A stretch of DNA of 64,000 nt from Pikeienuella piscinae (GCF_011044155.1 NZ_CP049056.1:2108001-2172000); one strand, 5' to 3'; counted from the first letter of the stretch, positions 1 through 8,842 are shown. Numbers and translations: made by a program. Notes: generated by a model not told the origin, from the sequence alone.

Positions 1-51
1 TGATATTAGGGAATAACTTCAAGATCAGGATACTTCTTGGCGGAGACCCCC

Positions 52-507
52 ATGATCGACCAGTTCGACAGGAAGATCGTGCAGGCGCTGCGGCGCGACG
101 GCCGGATGTCGATCCTCGACCTGAGCGAAGCGGTCGGCCTCAGCCCGACGCCGGTTTCGCGCCGGGTGCGCAGGCTGGAGGAAAGCGGCGTCATCACCGG
201 CTACGCCGCCCTGATCAACGAGACCGCGCTCGGCTTCGGCGTCTCCGTGTTCGTCTCGGTGAAACTCGACCGGCAGGTGGACGACGCGCTCGAGTCTTTC
301 GAGTCCGCCGTCGCGACCTTTCCGGAGGTCGTGGATTGCTGGCTGATGACGGGCAATCGGGACTATCTTCTCCGCATCGCCACCGAAGGGCTTCGCGAGT
401 TCGAGCAATTCCTCGTCGGACGCCTCACCAGGGTGCGCGGCGTCGCCTCGATCGAATCCTCGATTCCCCTCCGCAGGGTGAAGTCCGGCCTCTCGCGCAC
501 CGCCTGA
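52..507 (+). CDS. Lrp/AsnC family transcriptional regulator
   Basis: A 151-residue protein, the normal size for this family. Residues about 3-60 form the AsnC-type winged helix-turn-helix (DLSEAVGLSPTPVSRRVRRLE is the recognition region), and about 65-145 form the RAM ligand-binding domain with the conserved VVDCWLMTGNRDYLLRI stretch. I chose the ATG at 52; an in-frame TTG at 37 would add five residues (MAETP) and is less likely. The gene ends convergently, 51 bases from the next gene. Lrp proteins usually bind amino acids or related small ligands and often control a divergent neighbour, which here would lie left of the window. Family certain, ligand unknown. Confidence 0.93.
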   Translation: MIDQFDRKIVQALRRDGRMSILDLSEAVGLSPTPVSRRVRRLEESGVITGYAALINETALGFGVSVFVSVKLDRQVDDALESFESAVATFPEVVDCWLMTGNRDYLLRIATEGLREFEQFLVGRLTRVRGVASIESSIPLRRVKSGLSRTA

Positions 508-558
508 CATTCGCGCGGGCGGATGGGCGGGCGCCTGGCGGGCGCCCGTGCGCGGCGT

Positions 559-2127
559 CTATCCCGGCAGCATCCTCAGAACCTCGTCCACCGTCGTGAT
601 CGTCGCCACATTCGCCATCGCATAGTCGAGCGACGCCCGGTGCCAGTCGGCGTTCATCGAGGAGCAGGCGTCCTCCGGCACCAGCACCCGGAACCCCTTG
701 TCGGCGGCGGTGCGGGCGGTGTGCTCGATGCTCATGTTGGTCCAGGCGCCGGTGTCGATGATCGTCTCGATCCCGCCATGACGAAGATAGGATTCAAGGC
801 GACTGGTCTCCCACGCGCTCATCGACATCTTCTCGCAGACGAGGTCGGCGCCCTGCCGCTCCAGCCCCGGAACCGGCTGGACGCCCCATGTGCCGCGCAC
901 GAGAGCGTCGGCGTCGATCAGGCCCTCGAACAAGGGCGCGTTGCGCCGGATCGCGGGATGGCCCGGCTCGCAGACGAACCAGACATGGATCACCATGATC
1001 CCGGCCCGCCGGCAGGCTTGCGCCAGGCGTTTGGAGTTTTCGATCACGTTCTGCTGGCGGGCGTGGTCGGGCGCGCCGCTATCGGCGAAGGCGCCGCCGT
1101 CCATGATGACGTCGTTCTGCATGTCCTGGATCAGCAGCGCGGTGGTTTTCGGGTCAAGTCCGGATGCGACCGGCCTGGCGGCGGCCGGCGCCGCGGCGGG
1201 CGCGGCCCCTCCGGCCATGAACGGCTCCCGGCGCGGCCGCGCCTTCGTGCGGACGGTGTAGAGCGAGGTCGTCGCGCACATGAAGAGCGTGTCCCACCGC
1301 TCCCCGCCCCAGTGGAAATTCGCGACCTGCTCGGGGCAGGAGATCTCACCCAGCTTCACCCCGTCGAAGGAATAGACCCAGACTCCGCCGGGCGCCGTCA
1401 CCCAGACATTGCCCTCGGTGTCGGAGCGCATGCCGTCTGGCCGTCCGGCGCGGGCGTTCTCGGCGATTCCCGTCGCGAAAAGCCGCCCGCCGGCCAGCCG
1501 CCCGTCATCGGCCACGTCAAAGACGCGGATATTCGCCTGCTCGGTGTCGTTCACCCACATGAACCGCTCGCAGGGGCTGAAGGTCAGCCCGTTCGGCTGC
1601 GAGAACATGTAGCGGTCGGACACCAGGACAGGCTCGTCTCCCGGCCGGTGCTGCGGCGGCAGCATGTAGACGCCCTGGAAGCTCAGCTCCTGTTCGCGCT
1701 TGACGCCGAATCCCTCCATCCGTCCATAGGTCGGGTCGGTGAAATAGATCGCGCCGTCGGATTTCACGCAGATGTCGTTCGGGGAGTTCAGCTCTTTTCC
1801 TTCGAAATGCGAGCAGAGCACCTCGCGCGTCCCGTCGGGCCGGATGCGGACGACGGAACTGGTGGAATGCTCGCAGACGAGGAGGTTCAGCTCCGCGTCA
1901 TAGGTCATCCCGTTGCCCTTGTTGGACGGGCGCTGCACCTCCGCGACCACGCCATCGGGCGTCCAGCGCCGACGCACATCGCCGGGCATGTCGGAAAAGA
2001 GCAGGTTCTGCTCCACCGGGTTCCAGACCGGCCCCTCGGTGAACAGAAAGCCGCGCCCGACCCGGTCGACCGGCGCGAACTCGTCGATCAGGCCATGGAA
2101 GCGTGCGTCGATCACCTTATGCGGCAT
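559..2127 (-). CDS. SMP-30/gluconolactonase domain fused to an isochorismatase-like domain
   Basis: A 522-residue two-domain protein. Residues about 15-295 are an SMP-30/gluconolactonase/LRE beta-propeller; the metal ligands expected in this family are visible as E31 (in EGPVW), N117 (SPND), N179 (QPNG) and D231 (PDGM). After an Ala/Pro-rich linker (about 300-325), residues 325-522 are an isochorismatase/cysteine-hydrolase fold with D335 (IQDMQND) and K433 (CEKMSMSAW). The family's catalytic cysteine is replaced by serine, S466, in TNMSIEHTART. The first domain probably opens a lactone. The second normally cleaves amides or enol ethers through a thiol and is either inactive or changed here. 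It is the last gene of the long minus-strand run, 22 bases after the MBL gene. The fusion is unusual. Confidence 0.88.
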   Translation of the reverse strand: MPHKVIDARFHGLIDEFAPVDRVGRGFLFTEGPVWNPVEQNLLFSDMPGDVRRRWTPDGVVAEVQRPSNKGNGMTYDAELNLLVCEHSTSSVVRIRPDGTREVLCSHFEGKELNSPNDICVKSDGAIYFTDPTYGRMEGFGVKREQELSFQGVYMLPPQHRPGDEPVLVSDRYMFSQPNGLTFSPCERFMWVNDTEQANIRVFDVADDGRLAGGRLFATGIAENARAGRPDGMRSDTEGNVWVTAPGGVWVYSFDGVKLGEISCPEQVANFHWGGERWDTLFMCATTSLYTVRTKARPRREPFMAGGAAPAAAPAAARPVASGLDPKTTALLIQDMQNDVIMDGGAFADSGAPDHARQQNVIENSKRLAQACRRAGIMVIHVWFVCEPGHPAIRRNAPLFEGLIDADALVRGTWGVQPVPGLERQGADLVCEKMSMSAWETSRLESYLRHGGIETIIDTGAWTNMSIEHTARTAADKGFRVLVPEDACSSMNADWHRASLDYAMANVATITTVDEVLRMLPG

Positions 2128-2149
2128 TTTCCCCTCCCCCGTTATTCGA

Positions 2150-2998
2150 TCACGCCGGGAACCAGTCGCGTTTCGGCAACGTCTCGACCATCGGCCCCGG
2201 CACGGTCATGCCGGGCCGGCCGACGACCTGCCCATGCTCCACCCTCGCCGGACGGTCATGGACCGGCAGCAGGAAGGTGTAGTTGTTCAGCAGTTTCTTG
2301 ATCGCCGCCTTCTCGGCCCGCTTGGTCGAGGAATGGTTGCCGGTGACCTGCGGCTCCATCCAGTTGTTGACCCGCACATGGTCGATGATCTGATCGTTGA
2401 TGTCGTAGATCACGTCGCCGCAGATACAGGCGAGACCTTCCGCCGTCTCGACGATCACGTTCATCGAACCCTCTGTATGCGCGCCCGCCGGCTCGCACCA
2501 GACGCCGGGGATGATCTCCTCCGCCCCGGTCAGTTCGAGATCGAGAAAGCGCACCGCCTCCGGCTCGTAGATCCGCTCGACCAGGTGAATGATGTCGGGC
2601 TTGGGGTATTGCGGATACATGATGCCGGAGACGGAGAACTCCATCTCCCTCCGGTTCAGCACCACGGTCGTGTTCATCGGGAACTGGTCGTCCTTCCCGG
2701 CATGGTCGATGTGAAGATGGGTGTGCATGATGTAGCGGATGTCGCCCAGCTTCACCCCGTGCTTCGCCAGCTGGTTCTCGATCATGTTGTCGTGATACTG
2801 GAGCCCGCGCATGTTCAGGCTTTCCATGATCGCGTTGTCGCGATAGCCGGTGTCGACCAGCACCGGATAGGCGCCGCCGAGGATCAGGAAGCCGTAAACC
2901 GGCACCCGGCGCACTCGCCCGCAATTATGGCCGAGGACGAAGAAGCTCGCCTCCAGCTCGATATCGCCGTAGTCCAGCACATGTATCGTGAGGGCCAT
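2150..2998 (-). CDS. MBL-fold metallohydrolase, N-acyl-homoserine-lactonase-like family
   Basis: A 282-residue metallo-beta-lactamase-fold hydrolase. The dinuclear metal motif HxHxDH is complete (H94, H96, D98, H99 in HTHLHIDHAG). Further ligands are the His of GAHTEGS, the Asp of CICGDVIY and the His of LLPVHDR near the C-terminus. This arrangement resembles the AHL-lactonase branch, whose members open lactone rings, but many relatives are general lactonases. The gene follows an amidohydrolase with 28 bases between them and precedes the SMP-30 fusion, so three hydrolases lie in a row. I infer a ring-opening step in a catabolic pathway rather than quorum quenching. No LuxI/LuxR system is seen nearby. 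Confidence 0.9.
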   Translation of the reverse strand: MALTIHVLDYGDIELEASFFVLGHNCGRVRRVPVYGFLILGGAYPVLVDTGYRDNAIMESLNMRGLQYHDNMIENQLAKHGVKLGDIRYIMHTHLHIDHAGKDDQFPMNTTVVLNRREMEFSVSGIMYPQYPKPDIIHLVERIYEPEAVRFLDLELTGAEEIIPGVWCEPAGAHTEGSMNVIVETAEGLACICGDVIYDINDQIIDHVRVNNWMEPQVTGNHSSTKRAEKAAIKKLLNNYTFLLPVHDRPARVEHGQVVGRPGMTVPGPMVETLPKRDWFPA

Positions 2999-3026
2999 CT
3001 GTCTCTCCCTGTTCTGCGGCTTCCGG

Positions 3027-3902
3027 TCAGAGCCGGTAAACGCGCGCCGCCGTATCGTTGAAAATCGCGTCGCACGCCTTCTGGCCGAGGGGTTCCGCCC
3101 CGGCCCGGAACGCGGCGAATAGGTCTTCGTAGCGGCACCAGATCTTCTCGATCGGGAAGTTGGAGCCGAACATGCACCGCTCGGCGCCGAAGATGCCGGC
3201 GGTGGCCTGGATCATCTCGGCGACGAAAGCGGGATCGTTCCGGTGAATGAAGGTCCCGAAGGCGGAGAGCTTCGTCACCACGTTCGGCTCCGCCGCCAGC
3301 CGCTCCATGCCCGCGCGCCAGGCCCGGCGGCCCGCGTCGCTCACATCCTCCAGCATCCCGGCATGCTGCAACACGAAGGTCACGCCCGGACAGGCGGCGG
3401 CGAGGCTGGCTGCGCCCTCCATCTGGTCGGCGAAGACCTGCAGATCGAAGCTCCAGCCGTAATCCGCCAGCGCCGCGACATTGCGCTGGACGCGCGGGTC
3501 GGTCGCCAGATCGGGCCGGCTCGCGAACCGGTAGAGCGCGTTCTCATGCGAGTGAAGCTGCTGGCGGACGCCGCGCATCAGCGGGTATTTCGCCAGCCGG
3601 TCGAGTTGCGGGCGCACATCCTCGCGGGTGAAATCGGCATAGGCGACGATGGCGTGCGGCCAGCCCGCTTCATCGGCGACGGACTGGACCCAGGCGGCCT
3701 CGTCCTCGAACCTGTCGACCGCCCAGTTGGTCTGCACATAGACCGATTTCGTGATGCCGGTTCCCTTGAGGTCGTCGAGATATTCGTCGATCAGATAATC
3801 CCGCCGGATCGAGCCGTAGGGGCCGAAGATGCGCGGCTGCTCCGGCCCCATGAGCCACGGCAGGTCCCTTTGTCGCCAGATATGATGGTGCGCGTCGATC
3901 AT
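3027..3902 (-). CDS. Amidohydrolase family protein (TIM barrel, pyrone-dicarboxylate-lactonase-like)
   Basis: A 291-residue amidohydrolase 2 (COG3618-like) protein. The N-terminal metal or active-site motif is MIDAHHHIW, and the last third carries the family's FGSNFPIEK region. Members include 2-pyrone-4,6-dicarboxylate lactonase and L-fucono-lactonase-type enzymes, so hydrolysis of a lactone or related ring is likely. I chose the ATG at 3902 because it overlaps the stop of the VWA gene as ATGA (3899-3902) and puts the metal motif at the N-terminus; the reading frame stays open upstream but looks non-coding there. The overlap implies translational coupling to the CoxE-like maturation gene. 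Substrate unknown. Confidence 0.9.
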   Translation of the reverse strand: MIDAHHHIWRQRDLPWLMGPEQPRIFGPYGSIRRDYLIDEYLDDLKGTGITKSVYVQTNWAVDRFEDEAAWVQSVADEAGWPHAIVAYADFTREDVRPQLDRLAKYPLMRGVRQQLHSHENALYRFASRPDLATDPRVQRNVAALADYGWSFDLQVFADQMEGAASLAAACPGVTFVLQHAGMLEDVSDAGRRAWRAGMERLAAEPNVVTKLSAFGTFIHRNDPAFVAEMIQATAGIFGAERCMFGSNFPIEKIWCRYEDLFAAFRAGAEPLGQKACDAIFNDTAARVYRL

Positions 3903-5005
3903 GAGGCCCTCGCAATATTCAGAACATGGTCCGCGACCGCCTCCACCCGCCCGCCGGCGCCGAGCTGGTCGAGATAGGGAAGGATCGCGGAAAGCGCGCC
4001 GGTGCGCGGCGCAAAGTCCGCGTCGGCCTTGAGCGGCGTCAGCCAATCGAGCGTCCATGCGGCGCGGGAAAGGCGGCGCACCGCGTCCACCATCTCCGCC
4101 GGGTCGCCGCGCTCCAGCCCGTCGGAGAGCACGATGACGGCGGCGCCGCGGGCGAACCCGGCGTAGCGCGGCACCGCGAGGAACGCCTGAAGCGCGTCGC
4201 CGATCCGCGTGCCGCCGTCGATATCGGCGATCAGGGACGCGGCGCGGGCCAGCGCCTGTTCGCGCCCGGCGGGCGCCAGCGCCGGGGTGATCCGCGTCAG
4301 CCTCGTGCCGAGGGTGAAGATCTCGACGCGATCCGCGGCCTGCGCGAGCGCGTGCGCGAAACGGAGCGCGGCGTCCGTCTCCGCCTTCATCGAGGCGGAA
4401 ACGTCGATCAGCAGAACAATGCGCCGCTGGCGCTCCTTCCGTCGGCGGCGCGGCAGGACCATGATCTCTCCGTCCCGGCGCGCGGCGGCGCGGATGGCGC
4501 GGCGGATGTCCGGCTGATCGCCCTTGCGCGCCCGCGCCCTTCGATAGGACCGACGGCGCGGCAGACGCTCAGGCGCGAGGCGGGCGAAGCGGGCCAGCGC
4601 CTCGTCCTCGGCGCCGACGATCTCGCGGTGCGAAAGACGTTCGACCACGGTCGCCTCCGCGCCCGCCTCCTCTTCGTCCTCCTCGGCCTCGATCTCGATC
4701 TCGCCGCCCGGCTCATGCGCCTCCGTCTCGCCTTCGTCGTCATCCTCGGAGGGCGCTGGCGCCGCAATGGTCTGGCCGAAGAAGATCGCGCGAAAGAGCG
4801 CGTCGAACTCCGCCTCCCGCTCCGGCGGAATGGCGAAGAGGGCGCGGGCGGCGCTTCTCACGTCCTCGATGGAGCGGGGGCCGAGCAGGCCGACGCCCTC
4901 GATGAAATCGATGGTCTGATCGGGCGATACGGCGAAGCGATGCTCGCGCAGCACCGCCGCGAACTGGACGAAGGGCCGGATGGCCGGGGGAAGCGCCCCG
5001 GTCAC
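3899..5005 (-). CDS. CoxE-like VWA domain protein
   Basis: A 368-residue protein with the MIDAS motif DVSAS (D201, S203, S205) of a von Willebrand A domain, in the CoxE-like family. An acidic, Glu-rich stretch lies at about 87-118 and a basic segment at about 148-195. CoxE works with the MoxR ATPase CoxD in finishing the active site of aerobic CO dehydrogenase, and relatives accompany other molybdenum hydroxylases. I chose the GTG at 5005, which overlaps the stop of the ATPase gene as GTGA. The gene sits just after the Mo-hydroxylase subunits, fitting a maturation role. Family confident; exact chemistry inferred. Confidence 0.88.
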   Translation of the reverse strand: MTGALPPAIRPFVQFAAVLREHRFAVSPDQTIDFIEGVGLLGPRSIEDVRSAARALFAIPPEREAEFDALFRAIFFGQTIAAPAPSEDDDEGETEAHEPGGEIEIEAEEDEEEAGAEATVVERLSHREIVGAEDEALARFARLAPERLPRRRSYRRARARKGDQPDIRRAIRAAARRDGEIMVLPRRRRKERQRRIVLLIDVSASMKAETDAALRFAHALAQAADRVEIFTLGTRLTRITPALAPAGREQALARAASLIADIDGGTRIGDALQAFLAVPRYAGFARGAAVIVLSDGLERGDPAEMVDAVRRLSRAAWTLDWLTPLKADADFAPRTGALSAILPYLDQLGAGGRVEAVADHVLNIARAS

Positions 5006-5883
5006 GCCGCTTCGCCCGGCAGAACGGCGTCGAAGCGCTGCGCCATGTAGGTCAGATCGTCCTGATCCTTCAGCGCGACGCCGATGGCGCGGCGAAAGGC
5101 GGCGGGCCAGGCTGCGCCCTGGGAGTTCAGCAGCGTCGCCGCCTCGGCCCATTCGATCGTCTCGGCGACGCCGGGCGGCTTCGCCAGCGGCTCCGCACGC
5201 AAGAGATTGACCGAGGCGACCACCGCATCGGCGGTCGATCGCGCGACCGTGCTGGCGCGGGCCATCACGATCTCCGCCTCCAGCGCGGGATCGGGATAAT
5301 CGATCCAGTGATAGACGCAGCGCCGGCGCAGCGCCTCATGGAGATCCCGCGTGCGGTTCGAGGTCAGCACCACGACCGGCGCGCGGGCGGCGCGGATCGT
5401 GCCCGTCTCCGGGATCGAGATCTGGAAGTCGGAGAGGAACTCCAGCAGGAACGCCTCGAACTCATGGTCCGAGCGGTCGATCTCGTCGATCAACAAGAGG
5501 CAATCGTCGGGCGCGCGCAGCGCCTCCAGCAAGGGCCGCTCCAGAAGGAATTCGTCGGCGTAGAGGTTCAGATGCCCCTCGCCCGCCTGCCGGATCGCGA
5601 GCATCTGGCGCGGGTAGTTCCACTCGTAAAGCGCCGCCGCCGCGTCGATGCCTTCGTAGCACTGAAGCCGCACGATGCGGCGCGAAAGAACGGCGCCGAG
5701 CGCGACGGCCGCCTCGGTCTTGCCGACGCCGGGCGCGCCTTCCAGCAGCAAGGGTTTGCCGAGCGCGAGCGCGAGATACGCCGCCGTCGCCAGCGGCTCG
5801 CTGGCGAGGTATTGCGCGCCGGCGAGCGCCTGGCCGAGCGCATCGGGGCTTCCGACGCCGGATATGACCGGGCGGACCGGCAC
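5002..5883 (-). CDS. MoxR-type AAA+ ATPase (CoxD-like)
   Basis: A 293-residue AAA+ protein of the MoxR group. Walker A is GAPGVGKT (49-56), Walker B is LLLIDEID (D133/E134), and sensor I lies in VVVLTSNRTRDL. In the CO dehydrogenase system CoxD, together with the VWA protein CoxE, helps insert sulfur (and copper) at the molybdenum centre; the VWA partner here overlaps by four bases. The GTG start at 5883 directly abuts the stop of the C-terminal molybdopterin subunit. This order supports a chaperone role for the adjacent hydroxylase. No XdhC/CoxF-type gene is seen within the window. Confidence 0.9.
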   Translation of the reverse strand: MPVRPVISGVGSPDALGQALAGAQYLASEPLATAAYLALALGKPLLLEGAPGVGKTEAAVALGAVLSRRIVRLQCYEGIDAAAALYEWNYPRQMLAIRQAGEGHLNLYADEFLLERPLLEALRAPDDCLLLIDEIDRSDHEFEAFLLEFLSDFQISIPETGTIRAARAPVVVLTSNRTRDLHEALRRRCVYHWIDYPDPALEAEIVMARASTVARSTADAVVASVNLLRAEPLAKPPGVAETIEWAEAATLLNSQGAAWPAAFRRAIGVALKDQDDLTYMAQRFDAVLPGEAA

Positions 5884-6906
5884 CTAGGCCCGTCCCTGCG
5901 GCCGCGCGCCGCCATTGGCGCGGATGCCGCGCAGCACTTTCTCGGGCGTGATCGGCAGCGTGTCGCACTCCACCCCGACCGCGTCGAAGACCGCGTTGGC
6001 CACGGCGGGGAGCAGCGGGTTGGCGCACATCTCCCCGGGCCCCTTGCCGCCATAGGGGCCGTCCTCGGCCGGCCGTTCCAGCACCGCGATATGATGCGGG
6101 GCGACATCGCCCGGCCCCGGCATCAGGTACTGGTTGAAATCGGTCGGGCCATGTTCGCGGTCGGGATAATAGGGCTCCGTCGTCTCGTAGAGCGCGTGGC
6201 TAAGCCCCATCCACGCGCCGCCGATCAACTGCTGCTCCACCAGTTTCGGGTTCAGCGCGCGGCCGAGTTCATAGGCCGAGTTCACCTCCGTCACCGTCAC
6301 CTCGCCGGTCTCGTCGTCGACCTCCAGATCGACGACCAGCGCGGCGTGCGCGAAGCAGGAGACAGGCGTCATTTCCCCGGTCTCCGAATCCACATCGGAA
6401 AGCGGGATCAGGAAAATTCCGCGCCCGGCCAGCGTCCGCCCCTGTTTGAACTGCGCGGCCTGCGATGTCTCCATCACGGTGATCGAGCGGCCCGGCGCGC
6501 CCTTCACATGAATATTGCCGGCCCCGTCCGTCTCCAGATCGGAGGCGTTGACCTCCAGCTCCTCGGCCGCCGCCTCCAGCATCGCCTTTCGCGCCTCGGT
6601 CGCGGCGCGGATCACCGCATTGCCCATCCGGTGCGTCCCACGCGACGCGAAACTGCCCATGTCGTGCGGGCCGGTGTCGCTGTCGGCCGTATCGACATAG
6701 ACATCCGCAATGGGAACGCCGAGCGTCTCCGCCGCGATCTGGCGGGTGACGGATTTCATTCCCTGCCCGAGATCGATAGCGCTCAGCGTCACCATGAACT
6801 TGCCGTCGGGAGTCGCGTGAACGAGCGCTTGAGAGGGGTCGCCGCCGAGATTCATTCCGATCGGATAGTTGATCGAGGCGAAGCCGCGGCCCTTGTGAAC
6901 GGTCAT
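5884..6906 (-). CDS. Mo-hydroxylase molybdopterin-binding subunit, C-terminal half
   Basis: A 340-residue protein matching only the second molybdopterin-binding domain of xanthine-dehydrogenase-family large subunits. It begins where that domain normally begins (GRGFASIN, then the GQG motif in AIDLGQGMKSVTRQ). Near the C-terminus it carries the catalytic-glutamate motif GGKGPGEMCANPLLPA. The ATG at 6906 lies one base after the stop of the gene encoding the other half, so the two are surely co-translated. A normal large subunit of about 750-800 residues is therefore made as two chains. Split large subunits are known for Eubacterium barkeri nicotinate dehydrogenase (NdhL/NdhM). Not CO dehydrogenase. 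Confidence 0.92.
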   Translation of the reverse strand: MTVHKGRGFASINYPIGMNLGGDPSQALVHATPDGKFMVTLSAIDLGQGMKSVTRQIAAETLGVPIADVYVDTADSDTGPHDMGSFASRGTHRMGNAVIRAATEARKAMLEAAAEELEVNASDLETDGAGNIHVKGAPGRSITVMETSQAAQFKQGRTLAGRGIFLIPLSDVDSETGEMTPVSCFAHAALVVDLEVDDETGEVTVTEVNSAYELGRALNPKLVEQQLIGGAWMGLSHALYETTEPYYPDREHGPTDFNQYLMPGPGDVAPHHIAVLERPAEDGPYGGKGPGEMCANPLLPAVANAVFDAVGVECDTLPITPEKVLRGIRANGGARPQGRA

Positions 6907-6907
6907 C

Positions 6908-8842
6908 TCAACGCCTCCTGACGCCGGAGAGGAAGCGCGGCGCGCCGGGGCGGGTTACGCCGCGCTGGAAGGGTTTTTCGGGCTCATACGGCGCCGTCGG
7001 TTGCCCCGCCGGCGGCTGGGTCGACTGCGGCGCAGGCTGACGCGGCTGCGGCTGGGGCGCGGGCGGGGTCTGATAGCTCGGGCGCTGCGGCTGCGGCTGA
7101 TACGCGGGCGGCGCTGCGGCGGCGGGCGGCGCTGCGGCGGGGCGCTGCGCCTGACCCGGCGGCGCGGCCGGCGCCGGTCGGTAGGGTTGCGGCGCGGGCG
7201 CCGCCTGTTGCGGCCTCGGCTGCGAGGAGGACGGCAACACGGTCTGCGCCTCCGAGATCCGATGGCCGATCCGCTCCGCCTCCAGGATCATATCCTCGTC
7301 CTGCGGCGGCGCGGCCTGGATCGCTCGCCCGTGAACCCCGGCCGCGATGCGGCCCTTCGGCCCGCCCGCCGCGCCGGGCGCCGTTGGAAGGTCGCGCTGG
7401 CGTCGCTCGCCGATCCTGCCTTCCTGATCGGTCACCGTCTCCGGTATCTCGGCCCGCCAGCCTTCGCCGCCGCCGGACAGGCTGGACTGGGCGGCGGCCT
7501 CGGCGCTGATCGCGATTCCGGCCTTTTGCGCCGCGACCTGACAGCATTCGATCAGCGCGCAGTTCTTGGCGATGCGCCGGTGCGCCTTCATGTCGCCGTC
7601 GCGATAGGCGTTGAGGATGCGGAACTCGACCGGGTTCATCCCCACCGCGCGGGCGTTCTTGTCCATCTGCCGTTCGATGGCGAAATCGACGGCGGTGACG
7701 CCGAAGCCGCGCATCGCGGTGGCCGGGGTGCGGTTGGTGTAGACGCAGTAGACATTCGCCGCGACGTTCCGGATCGCGTAGGGCCCTGGCATATGCCCGA
7801 CGGCCTTGACGATGGCGTAGCTCGAAAGCCGCGTGTAGGCGCCGGCGTCGAAAAACCCCGTGAACTCCCGCGCCAGAAGCCGCCCGTCGGCGGAAAGCCC
7901 GTCCTTGATGCGCCAGCGCTCGGCCCCGCGCGGGGCCCCCACCTGCATCTCCTCCTCCCGGTCCCAGCAATACTTGACCGGACGCCCGGTCAACATGGCG
8001 CCCAGAACCGCCAGCGGCTCATGCATGCTGTCGACCTTGCCGCCGAAGCCGCCGCCCACCGTGCCGCCGATGAAATGCAGCCGCGAGGACGCCATGTCGA
8101 GCACCTTCGCCGCGGTGCCGAGCGAGAAGAACAGCGCCTGCGTCGAGGTGTGGCAGACATAGCGGTCGTTCGTCTCCGGGGCCGCGATGGCGCCGCAAGT
8201 CTCCGTCGGGGCCTGCTCGATGGGCGACATCTGGTATTCGCCCTCGACGATATGCGTCGCTTCGGCGAAACCCCTGGCGACGTCGCCGAAGCGCATTTTC
8301 TGATGGTCGTAGCGGTCGTAATAATCGAACGTGTTGTTCGGGTACTCCTCGTTCACCACCGGCGCGTTCGGCTTCAGCGCCTCCTCGGGGTCGAGGACGT
8401 GCGGCAGAACCTCCCAGTCCACGCGCACGGCGGCGACCGCGTCACGCGCCTGCCGCTCGGTATCGGCGATGATCGCCAGCACCGGCTCTCCCCTATAGGC
8501 GACCTTCTTCGTCTGGAGCACCATCTCGTCGTCGCGCCCGAAACCGATCAGCGAGAGGAGCGTGTTCATGTTGCGCGGCACATCCTCGCCCCGCACGATC
8601 CGCCTGACGCCGGGCATCCGCTCCGCCGCGCTCGCGTCGATCGACCGGATGCGGGCGTGATGGTGCGGCGAGCGCACGCAGCGCATGTGCAGGAGCCCGT
8701 CGAAGAGGTGATCGTCGAAATAAGCCGAGCGTCCGGTGACATGGCCGAGAATGTCCTGCCGGCGCGTCGGCTTGCCGATCTCCGCGAGATCGTCGTCGCG
8801 CTCGTCCTTGAAATATTCCTTCCGGAATTCGATCGATGACAT
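6908..8842 (-). CDS. Mo-hydroxylase molybdopterin-binding subunit, N-terminal half with Pro/Gln-rich tail
   Basis: A 644-residue protein. Residues about 25-445 cover the aldehyde oxidase/xanthine dehydrogenase a/b hammerhead and the first molybdopterin-binding domain, with GGTVGGGFGGK and the substrate-channel region TPATAMRGFG. The CO dehydrogenase loop AYxCSFR is absent. After the end of that domain (near QVAAQKAGI) come about 190 residues with no counterpart in typical family members, the last 108 (537-644) being Pro/Gln/Ala-rich and ending in a basic tail. I chose the ATG at 8842, which overlaps the 2Fe-2S gene's stop by one base (TGATG); the frame runs open further upstream but that part is a shadow. 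It works with the C-terminal half, the 2Fe-2S and the FAD subunits. Confidence 0.9.
   Translation of the reverse strand: MSSIEFRKEYFKDERDDDLAEIGKPTRRQDILGHVTGRSAYFDDHLFDGLLHMRCVRSPHHHARIRSIDASAAERMPGVRRIVRGEDVPRNMNTLLSLIGFGRDDEMVLQTKKVAYRGEPVLAIIADTERQARDAVAAVRVDWEVLPHVLDPEEALKPNAPVVNEEYPNNTFDYYDRYDHQKMRFGDVARGFAEATHIVEGEYQMSPIEQAPTETCGAIAAPETNDRYVCHTSTQALFFSLGTAAKVLDMASSRLHFIGGTVGGGFGGKVDSMHEPLAVLGAMLTGRPVKYCWDREEEMQVGAPRGAERWRIKDGLSADGRLLAREFTGFFDAGAYTRLSSYAIVKAVGHMPGPYAIRNVAANVYCVYTNRTPATAMRGFGVTAVDFAIERQMDKNARAVGMNPVEFRILNAYRDGDMKAHRRIAKNCALIECCQVAAQKAGIAISAEAAAQSSLSGGGEGWRAEIPETVTDQEGRIGERRQRDLPTAPGAAGGPKGRIAAGVHGRAIQAAPPQDEDMILEAERIGHRISEAQTVLPSSSQPRPQQAAPAPQPYRPAPAAPPGQAQRPAAAPPAAAAPPAYQPQPQRPSYQTPPAPQPQPRQPAPQSTQPPAGQPTAPYEPEKPFQRGVTRPGAPRFLSGVRRR

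Noticed and set aside
2150-2998. Quorum-quenching AHL lactonase
   Set aside because: The HxHxDH motif and family fit, but the gene lies among catabolic hydrolases and no AHL synthase or receptor is nearby, so a pathway lactonase is more likely.
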